A DNA stretch of 64,000 bases from an uncultured Flavobacteriales bacterium (GTDB lineage: Bacteria; Bacteroidota; Bacteroidia; Flavobacteriales; Crocinitomicaceae), in assembly GCA_946480815.1 (NCBI GenBank), contig CAMLLB010000011.1, forward strand, positions 1 through 64,000, in the 5' to 3' direction. A model generated the notes under the pieces. The model was given only the letters and a program-made list of their open reading frames with translations. It ran no database searches and was not told the origin of the DNA. Below, one piece after another: positions 28,484 through 37,637 of this stretch. The translations under genes were made by a program, and so were the position numbers. The number at the start of each line of letters is the position of its first letter. Positions within the stretch are counted from its first letter, which is position 1.

Positions 28484-29610
28484 AGCGAAAAACACCCCAT
28501 ATCTGTTCTTGCTCCAAGCAGATTTCCCACAAATTTGATTTCAGATTTCTTTGCACTATGCTCAAACTGGAAATCGAACATTCTTTTCCCGGAAGTCAGA
28601 TCATAAATAACCACATAGTAACCGTAAGCAATGGCCAGACGTGTTTCTTTCTCATTGATAGCATAGTAAAAAGCATATTCATAAGCCGGTTGCTCCAGCC
28701 AATCAAAAGTAGATAGTTCTTTTCCTGTCTGAAGATCAAAGAAGCGTACTTTCCAGTAGCCATTATTGTCTTTGAACATCAAAACCCGGTTGTTTTGGAT
28801 AAAATCCATCTGAGCAACAGCATTAGTCCCAACAGCCAGTTCCAGGTTTACTTTACCCGACGAGGTATCTATTATTTCTATAGTTTCATGCTTATTCAAC
28901 AAAGCAACTGATTTTCCATCCGGTGAAATTGCCATAGCCAATTGATCCTGATTTCGTGGCCATTCAAAATCAAATTTACCATCCAATGCAGATTCTGCCT
29001 TACGGGCAAAATGGATCGTCTCCTTTGAATTAAAGATCAACGCTTCGGAATTTGTGGCAAAACATTTGACAGAAAATTCTCGTGGATTTGGATCCGTAAG
29101 TGAAGTCCACTCATCAGTCATCGGATTATAGGCATAAATGCATTTATCAAGTAAAAGAAACAACAAACCTGATGCTTCGGAATAGCACATCTCCCATGCA
29201 AGGTTCTGCGGGAGATCAATACGTTTTTTCAAATGACCATCCGAATCGATCAAGTCTAAGTAATCTGTTCTTGGATCAGGATCAGGACCTACAACTGAAA
29301 GAAAAATTCCATGTCCGGTTTCCTGGAACGATAAGGCCCCGGTATACAAACGGGATAAAAAATAATGTAATTTGGCTTCTCCCGGTTTTGCAGACAGATT
29401 CCTGTATACAAAGCCTTTCTTCAAAAGCTCCAATTCCTTCTTCTTTACGTGAAGTTTAGCAGCATCTTCATTTGGGAATGCTTTCTCTGAAGTTTTAGTT
29501 TTACCGATTTGCCCGGATTCTTCGGTTACAATTTTCCCCTCACGGGATAAAAAATGGATTTTGCCAGTTTCATCATGAAACAATTGACGGATCGTAGGGT
29601 TTTTCATCAT
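28468..29610 (-). CDS. WGR-like domain fused to a beta-propeller
   Basis: 380 residues, no signal peptide, so probably cytoplasmic. Residues 10-70 resemble a WGR domain: KIHFLSREGKIVTEESG then IGKTKTSEKAFPNEDAA and LLKKGFVYR. The remainder (about 85-380) has WD40/YVTN-like propeller repeats such as LAMAISPDGKSVALLNKHET and SGKRMFDFQFEH. WGR domains occur in PARP-related and bacterial MolR-type proteins; the combination with a propeller is unusual to my knowledge. Two ATGs in a row at 29610; the first is used. Function unknown. Confidence 0.7.
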   Translation of the reverse strand: MMKNPTIRQLFHDETGKIHFLSREGKIVTEESGQIGKTKTSEKAFPNEDAAKLHVKKKELELLKKGFVYRNLSAKPGEAKLHYFLSRLYTGALSFQETGHGIFLSVVGPDPDPRTDYLDLIDSDGHLKKRIDLPQNLAWEMCYSEASGLLFLLLDKCIYAYNPMTDEWTSLTDPNPREFSVKCFATNSEALIFNSKETIHFARKAESALDGKFDFEWPRNQDQLAMAISPDGKSVALLNKHETIEIIDTSSGKVNLELAVGTNAVAQMDFIQNNRVLMFKDNNGYWKVRFFDLQTGKELSTFDWLEQPAYEYAFYYAINEKETRLAIAYGYYVVIYDLTSGKRMFDFQFEHSAKKSEIKFVGNLLGARTDMGCFSLYELG

Positions 29611-29643
29611 TGATTATTTAGGCGGACAAGATAATAATTCCGG

Positions 29644-32274
29644 CTAAATCCTGACTATCAGCTTCACATTAAAGCGTCGTTGTGTCAAATAGTTCGGAAT
29701 CGAATAATACTTCCCGGAAACATCTTGTACCCATTGTTTTGAAAGCACATTATTCACTCCAAGCAGGTTGAATACTTCGAACGAAATGATCGCGCTTTCC
29801 ATTTTCTTCAGGAAGTTGCGTGTTTTACCCGGTTTACGGTACAAAATATCATAAGACATTCCCATGTCCACCCGAAAATACGATTTCATTGTCAGGGTAT
29901 CTTTGTAGCGCGAATGATCAGGTGGCCCGTAAGGCAATCTTGATCCATAAGTAATTCCGACCTGACAAGTTAATTGTTTCAATCCCGGCATATGGTCCTG
30001 GAACAATACACCAACTGTTACCTGCTGATCTGTTGGTCTGCGAATATATCCCGGACTCACTCGATTCGAATCCACTGCAACCTGGTCTTCACTGAATCCG
30101 TAGATGATTTTCTCACCGGCAGCATTGTAATAATCGTAATAATAATCGTCTTTAATATTTTCTCTTGTGGAAAGTAAACCAAGCTTGAAGAAGGACATCA
30201 GTCCCGGAACGAATTCCCCGTTTAAGTTCAGATCCAGCCCGGTAGCATAAGCTACTGCATTATTCTCTGCGAAATAACGGGTACGTACATTATCTACTTC
30301 GTAAGGATTTACGTCCCACAAATATTTGTAATAAGCTTCTGCTGAAAATTTAAAGGGAGATTCGCGCTTCAGCATAAAGAAACTGTAATCCATTCCCAAT
30401 ACAAAATGAGCCGATTTTTGCGATTTCACATTCGGATTTATTTGCCCTGTAAATGTTCTGAATTCCCTGTAAAACGGTGGTTGATAATACAAACCGGTCG
30501 ATAAACGGTAACGAACTCCTCTGCGGACAAACCTGCCATTATGGTAAACATATTTCACAGGGAAATAGGTCAGTGATAAGCGTGGAGTAATGAAACCGTC
30601 ACTATTGAAAGTTGTATAAGTTCCGCGCAATCCGTAATCCAGGCTCAATCCTGAACGTGATTCTTCAATCGTATCACGAATCATACGTTCCCGAAGCGTA
30701 CCTGTTGAATCTTTATATGTGTGTTTCTTTTCAACCGGGATATTCTTACGGACCTTCTTCCACTCCCAATGATCCTGTACATATGCATTGTAGCGCTGAT
30801 TATCCAGCTGCAATTTACTTTTGATCACTTCATACAGGTCCACTTCATCTGTTGGCTGATCCACCTGGGAATAACCGGCAGAATCCACAAATTTCCACTC
30901 GCTCAGAACATCATCAAAACGATCTATCTGGATTCCTGCACCAACTTTCAGCTCGTGTCGGGTGTTTTCATTTCCAGGCTTGAAAATCACCGATCCATCG
31001 TGGTAAACACTAACAATACTTGCTTTCAATTGATTCCTGGCATGATTTAAAAAACCACCAATACCTACAACTGCAATGGAATCACCAAACTCCTCTTTGG
31101 AAGGGTCCATTTCCAGCTCATTGATGTAGTATTCACCTAAGATGTCAAAGGTTTCGCGTTCGTCACTTCTGAAGTAAGTGAAAAATGTTTTTCCTTCGTA
31201 CTTTTTGGAAGTGTAGTTCAACGAAGTTCCTACTGTGGAAGTAAGGAATTTAGTTTTCTCCTGCCCTTCAAAATAAATATTGAACGAATAGGCCTGGTTT
31301 GCCGTTCCAAAATCCGTTTGACTCGTTTGCGGAGCAAATTGGTAAGTATTTGATGAAACATGCCCCAGCATTGTCCACGACCAATGTTCATTGATGGTAT
31401 AATTCGTTACTGCCTGGGCATCCCAAAAGATCGGATTGTAATTTCCTTTGGTTGGAAGTGAATTCAACAAATATCCGTTTGCTCGGTATCGTGCTCCGAA
31501 TAAATATTGAAACCGATTATGCTTTCCAAGTTTGTCTTCCACATGTGCTTCAACACCAAGCAGCGAAGCCATCGCCGAAACACGCAATGAATCGGGCTTT
31601 CTGTAATGAATATCCAAAACAGAACTCAATTTATCGCCGTACATGGATTGAAAACCTCCGGATGAGAAATAGATATCGTTTACCAAAGACGTATTGATAA
31701 AACTCAATCCTTCCTGCTGACCGGAACGTGTCAGAAAAGGCCTGTTTATCAGGAATCCATCCACATAAACCAGGTTCTCATCATAATTCCCTCCACGAAC
31801 GTTGTAGTTAGAAGTCAATTCATTATTGGAATTTACACCTGCTTGGGTCAGTACGAGCATCCGTTCAACTCCACCCAAAACCTGTTTCTGCAAATCAATA
31901 GGTGGAATTTTATCCAAACCATTCAGATCGTCTTTAGACTTATTAATGTCCACTTCAATGAAGCCAAATTCAAAAATGATCGGATCAAGTACAAAGGAAT
32001 TGACATCCGGGATCTGAACATTTTTACGGTATTCATTTTCCGCATCGAATTGAGCGATCATTCCGTATTTTCCCGGTGCAAGCTGAATCTGAAAACGACC
32101 TGTCTTGTCAGATGTGGCTGAAATAGTATCAGGACCGAGAACGAAGAAAATTTTGACATTCGGCACCGCCGTTTTTCGATTATCCAGTACATTTCCATTT
32201 ACCTGAACCTGGGACCAAAGAGCGGTCAAAGGCATGAAAACAAGAAGAAATAATACTAGAAATTGGTTTCGCAT
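29644..32274 (-). CDS. TonB-dependent receptor with carboxypeptidase-regulatory N-terminus
   Basis: 876 residues. Signal peptide ending about LWSQ, a CarboxypepD_reg-like beta domain (about 23-110), a plug domain (about 125-235, GVERMLVLTQAGVNSNNELT and YNVRGGNYDENLVYVDG) and a 22-strand outer-membrane barrel with many aromatic repeats, ending in RRFNVKLIVRI. It imports a substrate across the outer membrane using TonB energy. No SusD-like partner is adjacent, so it is of the solitary type. Substrate unknown; the end of the barrel lacks the usual Phe. Confidence 0.93.
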   Translation of the reverse strand: MRNQFLVLFLLVFMPLTALWSQVQVNGNVLDNRKTAVPNVKIFFVLGPDTISATSDKTGRFQIQLAPGKYGMIAQFDAENEYRKNVQIPDVNSFVLDPIIFEFGFIEVDINKSKDDLNGLDKIPPIDLQKQVLGGVERMLVLTQAGVNSNNELTSNYNVRGGNYDENLVYVDGFLINRPFLTRSGQQEGLSFINTSLVNDIYFSSGGFQSMYGDKLSSVLDIHYRKPDSLRVSAMASLLGVEAHVEDKLGKHNRFQYLFGARYRANGYLLNSLPTKGNYNPIFWDAQAVTNYTINEHWSWTMLGHVSSNTYQFAPQTSQTDFGTANQAYSFNIYFEGQEKTKFLTSTVGTSLNYTSKKYEGKTFFTYFRSDERETFDILGEYYINELEMDPSKEEFGDSIAVVGIGGFLNHARNQLKASIVSVYHDGSVIFKPGNENTRHELKVGAGIQIDRFDDVLSEWKFVDSAGYSQVDQPTDEVDLYEVIKSKLQLDNQRYNAYVQDHWEWKKVRKNIPVEKKHTYKDSTGTLRERMIRDTIEESRSGLSLDYGLRGTYTTFNSDGFITPRLSLTYFPVKYVYHNGRFVRRGVRYRLSTGLYYQPPFYREFRTFTGQINPNVKSQKSAHFVLGMDYSFFMLKRESPFKFSAEAYYKYLWDVNPYEVDNVRTRYFAENNAVAYATGLDLNLNGEFVPGLMSFFKLGLLSTRENIKDDYYYDYYNAAGEKIIYGFSEDQVAVDSNRVSPGYIRRPTDQQVTVGVLFQDHMPGLKQLTCQVGITYGSRLPYGPPDHSRYKDTLTMKSYFRVDMGMSYDILYRKPGKTRNFLKKMESAIISFEVFNLLGVNNVLSKQWVQDVSGKYYSIPNYLTQRRFNVKLIVRI

Positions 32275-32342
32275 CTTCGATTAAACGTTGAATTGCCGAA
32301 ATTAGTGTAAAGTTTTTTATTTACTTCGAACTCATTGCATAT

Positions 32343-32523
32343 TTTCCCGCGGAAGAGCGCAGATGATCGCAGAAAATTGTCCATTGAAAAATGCTAACAG
32401 AATCTCATAGGGTTATGCAGAGTTCAGGATTTATTTCTCCTATATACGATACAATTATGTACCGGTTAGTTAACAACTACACCAAATAAAAAATCTGCGC
32501 TCCTCAGCGGACTCTGCGGGAAA
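32343..32523. repeat. Inverted repeat TTTCCCGC...GCGCAGA between the TonB receptor and bshC
   Basis: TTTCCCGCGGAAGAGCGCAG at 32343-32362 is mirrored by TCTGCGC...CTCTGCGGGAAA at 32494-32523, about 30 bases per arm with gaps. The 120-base interior is AT-rich and non-coding. It lies downstream of bshC and upstream of the TonB receptor. Possibly a miniature mobile or REP-like element. Confidence 0.6.
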
Positions 32524-32534
32524 CAATCGGGAAC

Positions 32535-34118
32535 CTATTTCGTCAAATCAACCACAATCAGATCCTGCTCAAACGGATCAATCTCCGCATGAATCTGCTT
32601 CAAAAGCGCTTTATAATCTCCGCTTGGTGCAAATTGCAACCAATGAAAATACCGTTCCTGCAATGAATTTTCAGGAATGATCCGCTCCGAAATAAAATCA
32701 ATGGATTGAAGTACCTGTTCGTGACGCTGCTTCAATTGCTTCACCAAACGCTGTTCAAAGGATTCCAGCTGTTTTTTCATGCGAACGGTTTCTGCCTCTG
32801 CAAATGATTCCAGGGTAGCTTCAATGGATTTTGCCTTTTCGATCATCGTTGAACGCAGGGTATTGAACTCAGCATAAAGTACGGAAAGGTCCAGATCATC
32901 TCCTTCATTTTCTTTCAGGAAGAGCTTCTTCAATTCTTCTTTCGATTCGAAAAAACGTTCTTCCGGCCAGTTCAACTTATCCATACGCTTTTTCAAAGCG
33001 CCATCGATCAATTGAAGTGAAACACGCTGCTGGATCAACGGAAACAAGGTTTGATGCACTTCGAAAACACCTTTCAATTGGATCCAGTAGGCCATCTCAC
33101 CTCCTCCTCCAACATATACTAAATTCGGTAAAATGGTTTCCTGGTAAACAGGACGCAAAATCACATTCGGAGAAAAATTTTCGGGTTCCTTCTCGACCAA
33201 TTGCGTCAATTCTTCCTTGCTATAAACAGTTCCGTCAATAGCGAGACCATTTGCAGTTGGTTCTATGCGCAAACGCTCTCCGGCTTTCAAATAGAATAAA
33301 TTACAATCCCGGGCATGTGCCTGCGGCTTGTATCCTGCAGCTTCAACCAATTTATTCATATTCTGGACCGCATGGTTAGCCAGATCGCTTGAAATTTCTC
33401 GTAAGACAACCGGAACAAATTCGCGTTTTAAGTTATGATCATCCGGTTGGAGTACCAATACACCGAATTCAGCAAACAGCTTACTGATAAACTCTTGCAG
33501 ATAAGAAGCATAATCCGGCTTTTCAGGAATGGCAAGCAATTCATTGATCGCCGTTTCTTTTCCTTCAAAGAAAGCACTGAATTGAGAAAAAACCTCCTTA
33601 AAATCATTCATATCGAAACGGCCTACAGGTCCGGTCTGGTTCGATTCCCAGGTCAGTTTTTGATTGAACAAATGGGTAGATCTCACTTCATCAAAATCGT
33701 GATCTTCCGAAGCCATCCAAAATACCGGGACGGCTTTGTACTCACTTTGACTCCTATTGAACTCTTCCGATAAACGGACCACATGCAGTACTTTGTAGAT
33801 CAGGTAAAGCGGACCTGCAAAAAGTGTCAGCTGGTGTCCTGTTGTGATGGTAAACGTTGACTCGTCCTCCAGTAGTTTCAGGTTTTCCAATTGACCCGGT
33901 GATGCATAGGAAGCAATTTGTTCCTTCCATACCCGAACCAGGTTTTTCCGTGTTTCTGAGGAATAAACCTCTTTCTTTTGCTTTGCCTGTGCCTGCAGGT
34001 CCGAAATGGAACTCAGCGGTGCTGTTAGAAATTGCCCGAATGTACGTTGGTTCCCAAAAGCCTGGGAAAATGATGAAAATTGTTTGATTTTATCGCGGGC
34101 GATCGTTGTATGACTCAT
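32535..34118 (-). CDS. bshC: Bacillithiol biosynthesis cysteine-adding enzyme BshC
   Basis: 527 residues from ATG at 34118; a longer reading from 34160 is rejected because the -7-like box TACATTTG lies just upstream of 34118. Typical BshC features are present: TITTGHQLTLFAGPLYLIYKV, VFWMASEDHDFDEVRSTHL, RIEPTANGLAIDGTVYS and YVGGGGEMAYWIQLKG. It joins cysteine to GlcN-malate in the last step of bacillithiol synthesis. BshA and BshB are not in this window. Monocistronic. Confidence 0.95.
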   Translation of the reverse strand: MSHTTIARDKIKQFSSFSQAFGNQRTFGQFLTAPLSSISDLQAQAKQKKEVYSSETRKNLVRVWKEQIASYASPGQLENLKLLEDESTFTITTGHQLTLFAGPLYLIYKVLHVVRLSEEFNRSQSEYKAVPVFWMASEDHDFDEVRSTHLFNQKLTWESNQTGPVGRFDMNDFKEVFSQFSAFFEGKETAINELLAIPEKPDYASYLQEFISKLFAEFGVLVLQPDDHNLKREFVPVVLREISSDLANHAVQNMNKLVEAAGYKPQAHARDCNLFYLKAGERLRIEPTANGLAIDGTVYSKEELTQLVEKEPENFSPNVILRPVYQETILPNLVYVGGGGEMAYWIQLKGVFEVHQTLFPLIQQRVSLQLIDGALKKRMDKLNWPEERFFESKEELKKLFLKENEGDDLDLSVLYAEFNTLRSTMIEKAKSIEATLESFAEAETVRMKKQLESFEQRLVKQLKQRHEQVLQSIDFISERIIPENSLQERYFHWLQFAPSGDYKALLKQIHAEIDPFEQDLIVVDLTK

Positions 34119-34122
34119 GAAG

Positions 34123-34130
34123 CAAATGTA
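34123..34130 (-). promoter_or_regulatory. -7 box four bases before bshC ATG
   Basis: TACATTTG, a perfect TAnnTTTG match, then CTTC, then ATG at 34118. No clear -33. It decides the start codon of bshC. Confidence 0.5.
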
Positions 34131-34188
34131 CACATCATTTTCAGTTGTAGCAGTTACCATGGAAGCTAAACTGTTAAAAACCCTAAAA

Positions 34189-34350
34189 GAATTCCGAGTT
34201 GCGAATTGTCAATTGCGAATTAAGATTCCAAGAATAAGACTTACCGATTCCCTCTCATTAATGACTAAAACCAAAGATTCATTAACGTGAGCTTGCGAAC
34301 CACCCTAAAATTCAATTCGCAATTCGGCTTTCGGCATTCGTAATTATAAA
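34189..34350. repeat. AT-rich imperfect inverted repeat before ppiB
   Basis: CCGAGTTGCGAATTGTCAATT at the left (34194-34214) is mirrored by AATTCAATTCGCAATTCGG at 34309-34327, with further AATTCGTAATT-like strings on both sides. Non-coding. Same repeat flavour as 23404-23450 and 35519-35554. Confidence 0.5.
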
Positions 34351-34378
34351 TTACTTTTGCAAAAATAATTTATTAAAA

Positions 34379-34831
34379 ATGGAAGCTATCATTCGTACCG
34401 AAAAGGGAGATATGCGTGTAACCTTCTTCCAGGAAGATGCACCGAATACAGTTGCTAACTTTGTAAAACTGTCTAAAGAAGGATTCTACGACGGATTGAC
34501 ATTTCACCGGGTTTTACCGGATTTCGTTATCCAGGGAGGATGCCCGAATTCACGTGAAGGAGCAACGGGAATGCCTGGAACAGGTGGGCCGGGTTACAAA
34601 ATCGATTGTGAATTAACAGGAGGAAATCAATTCCACGACCGTGGGGTACTTTCTATGGCACATGCAGGAAGAAATACGGGTGGATCTCAGTTCTTTATTT
34701 GCCACAGCAGAAACAATACAGCACATTTGGACCGCAATCACACGTGTTTTGGAAAAGTAGTTGATGGTTTGGATATCATTGACGATATCAGACAAGGTGA
34801 TCGCATTTTGGCAATAGAAATTCAGGACTAA
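34379..34831 (+). CDS. ppiB: Peptidyl-prolyl cis-trans isomerase, cyclophilin type
   Basis: 150 residues covering one cyclophilin domain without a signal peptide: FHRVLPDFVIQGG, GGSQFFICHS and HTCFGKVVDG are the active-site and binding-site stretches. It is expected in the cytoplasm, speeding proline isomerisation in folding proteins. TACTTTTG about 20 bases upstream is a good -7 box. It is convergent with the DUF1573 gene and shares a two-way terminator with it. Confidence 0.95.
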   Translation: MEAIIRTEKGDMRVTFFQEDAPNTVANFVKLSKEGFYDGLTFHRVLPDFVIQGGCPNSREGATGMPGTGGPGYKIDCELTGGNQFHDRGVLSMAHAGRNTGGSQFFICHSRNNTAHLDRNHTCFGKVVDGLDIIDDIRQGDRILAIEIQD

Positions 34832-34844
34832 AAAGGAGCGGAAA

Positions 34845-34890
34845 TAAAAAAAGTAGGGGCGGAAAATTTTCCGCCCCTACTTTTTTTATA
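34845..34890. terminator. Two-way hairpin terminator between ppiB and the DUF1573 gene
   Basis: AAAGTAGGGGCGGAAAA / TTTTCCGCCCCTACTTT: a perfect 17-bp palindrome flanked by A-run and T-run, so it works on both strands for the convergent genes. Member of the family also at 9835, 40036 and 53422. Confidence 0.9.
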
Positions 34891-34899
34891 TACTATTTC

Positions 34900-35340
34900 T
34901 TAATTTGTCTTCGGAGCTTCAGTTGCTTCCTGAGGCAATACTTTACCGGTAATAGTCAAAATGATCGGCTCAGTAGAAGCATTTGTTGTCACAGTAATTG
35001 TTTTAGTGAACTGTCCAACACGCTTGGTATCGTAATTTACCACGATTTTAGAAGACTTCCCTTTTGCAATCGGTTCAGTTGGTTTCTCAGCAGCCGTACA
35101 ACCACAAGAAGTCTGAACGTTTGTAATGATCAAAGGAGTTTTCCCGTTGTTTTTGAATTCGAAGATGAATGGCTCCTTAGAATCGTAAGGGATTTCAGCT
35201 CTTTCAATTTTTAGTGTTTTAAAAGCTACCGGAGATTTTACCTCAGTCTTTGTTTCTTTTTTCGCTTTATCTTTTGTTGTCGTTTGTGCAAATGTTCCAA
35301 ATGAGATCATTGAAACTGCCAAAATTGCTATTACTTTCAT
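34900..35340 (-). CDS. DUF1573 protein with signal peptide
   Basis: 146 residues. Signal peptide MKVIAILAVSMISFGTFAQ, a Lys/Thr-rich linker, then an Ig-like/ASH-type DUF1573 domain with the motif TNVQTSCGCTAAEKPTEP near residues 76-93 and NYDTKRVGQFTKTITVTTN. Conserved and common in Bacteroidota; function not established. A -7-like TATTCTTG (35370-35363) is upstream. Confidence 0.9.
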   Translation of the reverse strand: MKVIAILAVSMISFGTFAQTTTKDKAKKETKTEVKSPVAFKTLKIERAEIPYDSKEPFIFEFKNNGKTPLIITNVQTSCGCTAAEKPTEPIAKGKSSKIVVNYDTKRVGQFTKTITVTTNASTEPIILTITGKVLPQEATEAPKTN

Positions 35341-35518
35341 GTGTTTTAGTTTTAACTCTACAAGAATACGAACTCTTTTTAGATTGGTTGTTTAATTAAC
35401 AAAAAATTAGCCAAAAATTTCCAGCGGGAATCAATCCTAAAAAAACTGTTTTCAATTTAGCAAATTTGCCAGTTTGCCAAATAGCGAACAGCAATTGATT
35501 TTGACAAACTGTGACAGA

Positions 35519-35554
35519 CAATTCGTAATTCGTAATCAGGAATTCGTAATTAAA
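35519..35554. repeat. AATTCGTAATT direct repeats
   Basis: ATTCGTAATTCGTAATC followed by AATTCGTAATTAAA: three copies of 'attcgtaat' in 36 bases. Same repeat type as 23404-23450 and 34189-34350. Non-coding. Confidence 0.6.
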
Positions 35555-35577
35555 AGATATCTTCGTCATCATTCAAA

Positions 35578-37479
35578 ATGAACTCCATGAAATTCACTTT
35601 CAGTTGTATCCTATTATTTATCAGCAGCATTTTATTCGGGCAAACGCAACAGCAACTGGATTCCCTCGAACGATTAATTCCAAAGAAAGAAGGAAAAGAA
35701 AAGGTTCAACTGCTCAACGATTTGACTTTTTATTATTTTCGTTCGGACGCAAAAAAGGCAATTGCATTCGGTTCCAAATCATTGAAGCTGGCAAAGACTC
35801 TAAACGACGAAACAATACTGGCCAATACCTACAATGATTATTCCATGCCTTTCCTGACAACCGGGGATTTTCAAAAATCAGTTGAACTGAACACCAAAGC
35901 ATTGGAAATCCGGAGCCGTTTAAAAGATACAGTCGGAATGATCTCTTCCTATGCAAAACTGGGTACCGCTTATTTCGAATTGACCCAGTACAAAAAAGCA
36001 CAACAAGCATATAACAAAGCGATTTACTTCGCAAAAATCCTGGGAGACGAAAACACCTTGCTTCAACTCTACCAGAACAGTGCAAACGTGCTTGAAGTAA
36101 GTGGTTTTATTAAGGAAGCACTGAAAATGCAATTGGATGTGCATGAAATTGCTGTTCGGACCGATAACAAACTGGTTCAGCTCACAAATTACGGGAATCT
36201 CGGATCGTGTTACCAAAAATTAAATCAGTTCGGGAAAGCCCGGGAAATGTATCTGAAAGCAATTCCGCTTGCCCGGGAAACCAATCAACAGGAACAGCTT
36301 GCAATGGTTTATCAAGGTTTGGGAGTCGTGGAAAGGGCTGCAGGAAATACCGATCTTGGGCTGAAATACTACCAGCAGGCATTCAAATTATACAAACAGC
36401 TGCATTCAAAAACAGGTGAAGGAATTATTGCAGTAAATATCGGGAATGCGTTCGCGGATCTGAAACAAATGGATTCTGCTTCTTTCTACCTGCATTATGG
36501 CCTTGAGTTGGTAAAAGACACCAAATCGTACAAACAGATTCTGAACGCCTACCGGGGTTTATCCAAAATGGAATTGGACCGGAAAAACTACGAACAGGCT
36601 GCCAAATACCTGGTTCTTCAAAACAAATACCAGGACAGCGTGGCTATTTTCCAGGGAAATGAGATCATTGCTGATGTTTTTGGAAAGTACGAATTGGAAA
36701 AAAACGAACGGGCACTGGCCGAGAGTGAAGCAAAAAATGCCAAAAATCAATTATATCAAGCCATCTGGCTCGGAATTTCTGTTACCTTATTATTGTTATT
36801 CGTGGTTGTATTCCTGTTTTTCAGGCATAAACGAAAGATTGCCAGAGAGGAGTTGATCCGTACCAGACAGGAAGAGCATTATTTACGGGAAAAACAGCTG
36901 AATGAACAAAAATTGAGCATTTCAAGGGAATTGCATGATAATGTAGGTTCACAGATCACCTACCTGATCTCTTCCATTGACAATCTTTCCTATCTTGACG
37001 AAGAAAACAACGTATTGAACACCAAATTGCAGGACCTAAGTGACTTTGGAAGGAACACAATGCAGGAATTACGCAGTACGATTTGGGCAATGAATTCCGA
37101 AGACGGAAACATTGAAACCCTGTTAACCCGTGTCGAAAGCCTCCGGAACAAAATTCCGGTTCCCATTGAAATTCACAACAACCTGAAACAAAACCATCCG
37201 TTAAAATCAACGGAACTGCTGAATCTGTACCGCATTATCCAGGAATCGATCCAAAACACCCTGAAACATGCCGAAGCGACCCGCATAACCATTTCGTTTG
37301 AAGAAAAACAGGATCGGATAATTCTCACTGTTACTGATAATGGCAAAGGGATCACACCCGGAAATACCGGAAACGGATTACAGAACATGCGATATCGCTG
37401 CGAACAGATCAATGGTACATTTCTCTTGAAAACTTCTGAAAATGATGGAACAGCTATTTCCTGTACATTCGGCATCTGA
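35578..37479 (+). CDS. TPR histidine kinase (HisKA_3 type)
   Basis: 633 residues; starts at 35578 or 35587 (MKFTFSCILLFISSILFGQ signal peptide). Tetratricopeptide repeats cover about 50-370, a membrane helix about 393-415, then a HisKA_3 phospho-acceptor helix with His453 in SRELHDNVGSQ and an HATPase domain with RIIQESIQNTLKHAEA and TDNGKGITPG. It is the sensor for the NarL-type regulator 160 bases downstream. TPR input domains are known in Bacteroidota sensors; ligand unknown. Confidence 0.93.
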   Translation: MNSMKFTFSCILLFISSILFGQTQQQLDSLERLIPKKEGKEKVQLLNDLTFYYFRSDAKKAIAFGSKSLKLAKTLNDETILANTYNDYSMPFLTTGDFQKSVELNTKALEIRSRLKDTVGMISSYAKLGTAYFELTQYKKAQQAYNKAIYFAKILGDENTLLQLYQNSANVLEVSGFIKEALKMQLDVHEIAVRTDNKLVQLTNYGNLGSCYQKLNQFGKAREMYLKAIPLARETNQQEQLAMVYQGLGVVERAAGNTDLGLKYYQQAFKLYKQLHSKTGEGIIAVNIGNAFADLKQMDSASFYLHYGLELVKDTKSYKQILNAYRGLSKMELDRKNYEQAAKYLVLQNKYQDSVAIFQGNEIIADVFGKYELEKNERALAESEAKNAKNQLYQAIWLGISVTLLLLFVVVFLFFRHKRKIAREELIRTRQEEHYLREKQLNEQKLSISRELHDNVGSQITYLISSIDNLSYLDEENNVLNTKLQDLSDFGRNTMQELRSTIWAMNSEDGNIETLLTRVESLRNKIPVPIEIHNNLKQNHPLKSTELLNLYRIIQESIQNTLKHAEATRITISFEEKQDRIILTVTDNGKGITPGNTGNGLQNMRYRCEQINGTFLLKTSENDGTAISCTFGI

Positions 37480-37527
37480 CGTATTGATTCATTCCGCTTA
37501 TAATTGCACTTTTGCAAAGGTAACTTC

Positions 37528-37612
37528 AACTCTGCTCAGTCACCTTTGTGTAATTAGAGACCCTAGGACACTGAAGGTCATTGAGCGTAGTCGAAATGCC
37601 GAAGTATGAACG
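37528..37612. repeat. REP-like element of the CTTCGACTC family between kinase and regulator
   Basis: Contains ACTCTGCTCAGTCACCTT, CCCTAGGACACTGAAGG and TTGAGCGTAGTCGAAATG, the same words as at 25097 and 54377. It forms an imperfect hairpin and sits between the kinase stop and the regulator ATG. Confidence 0.6.
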
Positions 37613-37637
37613 TTTAAACCTTTTCAAACATCCAGTC

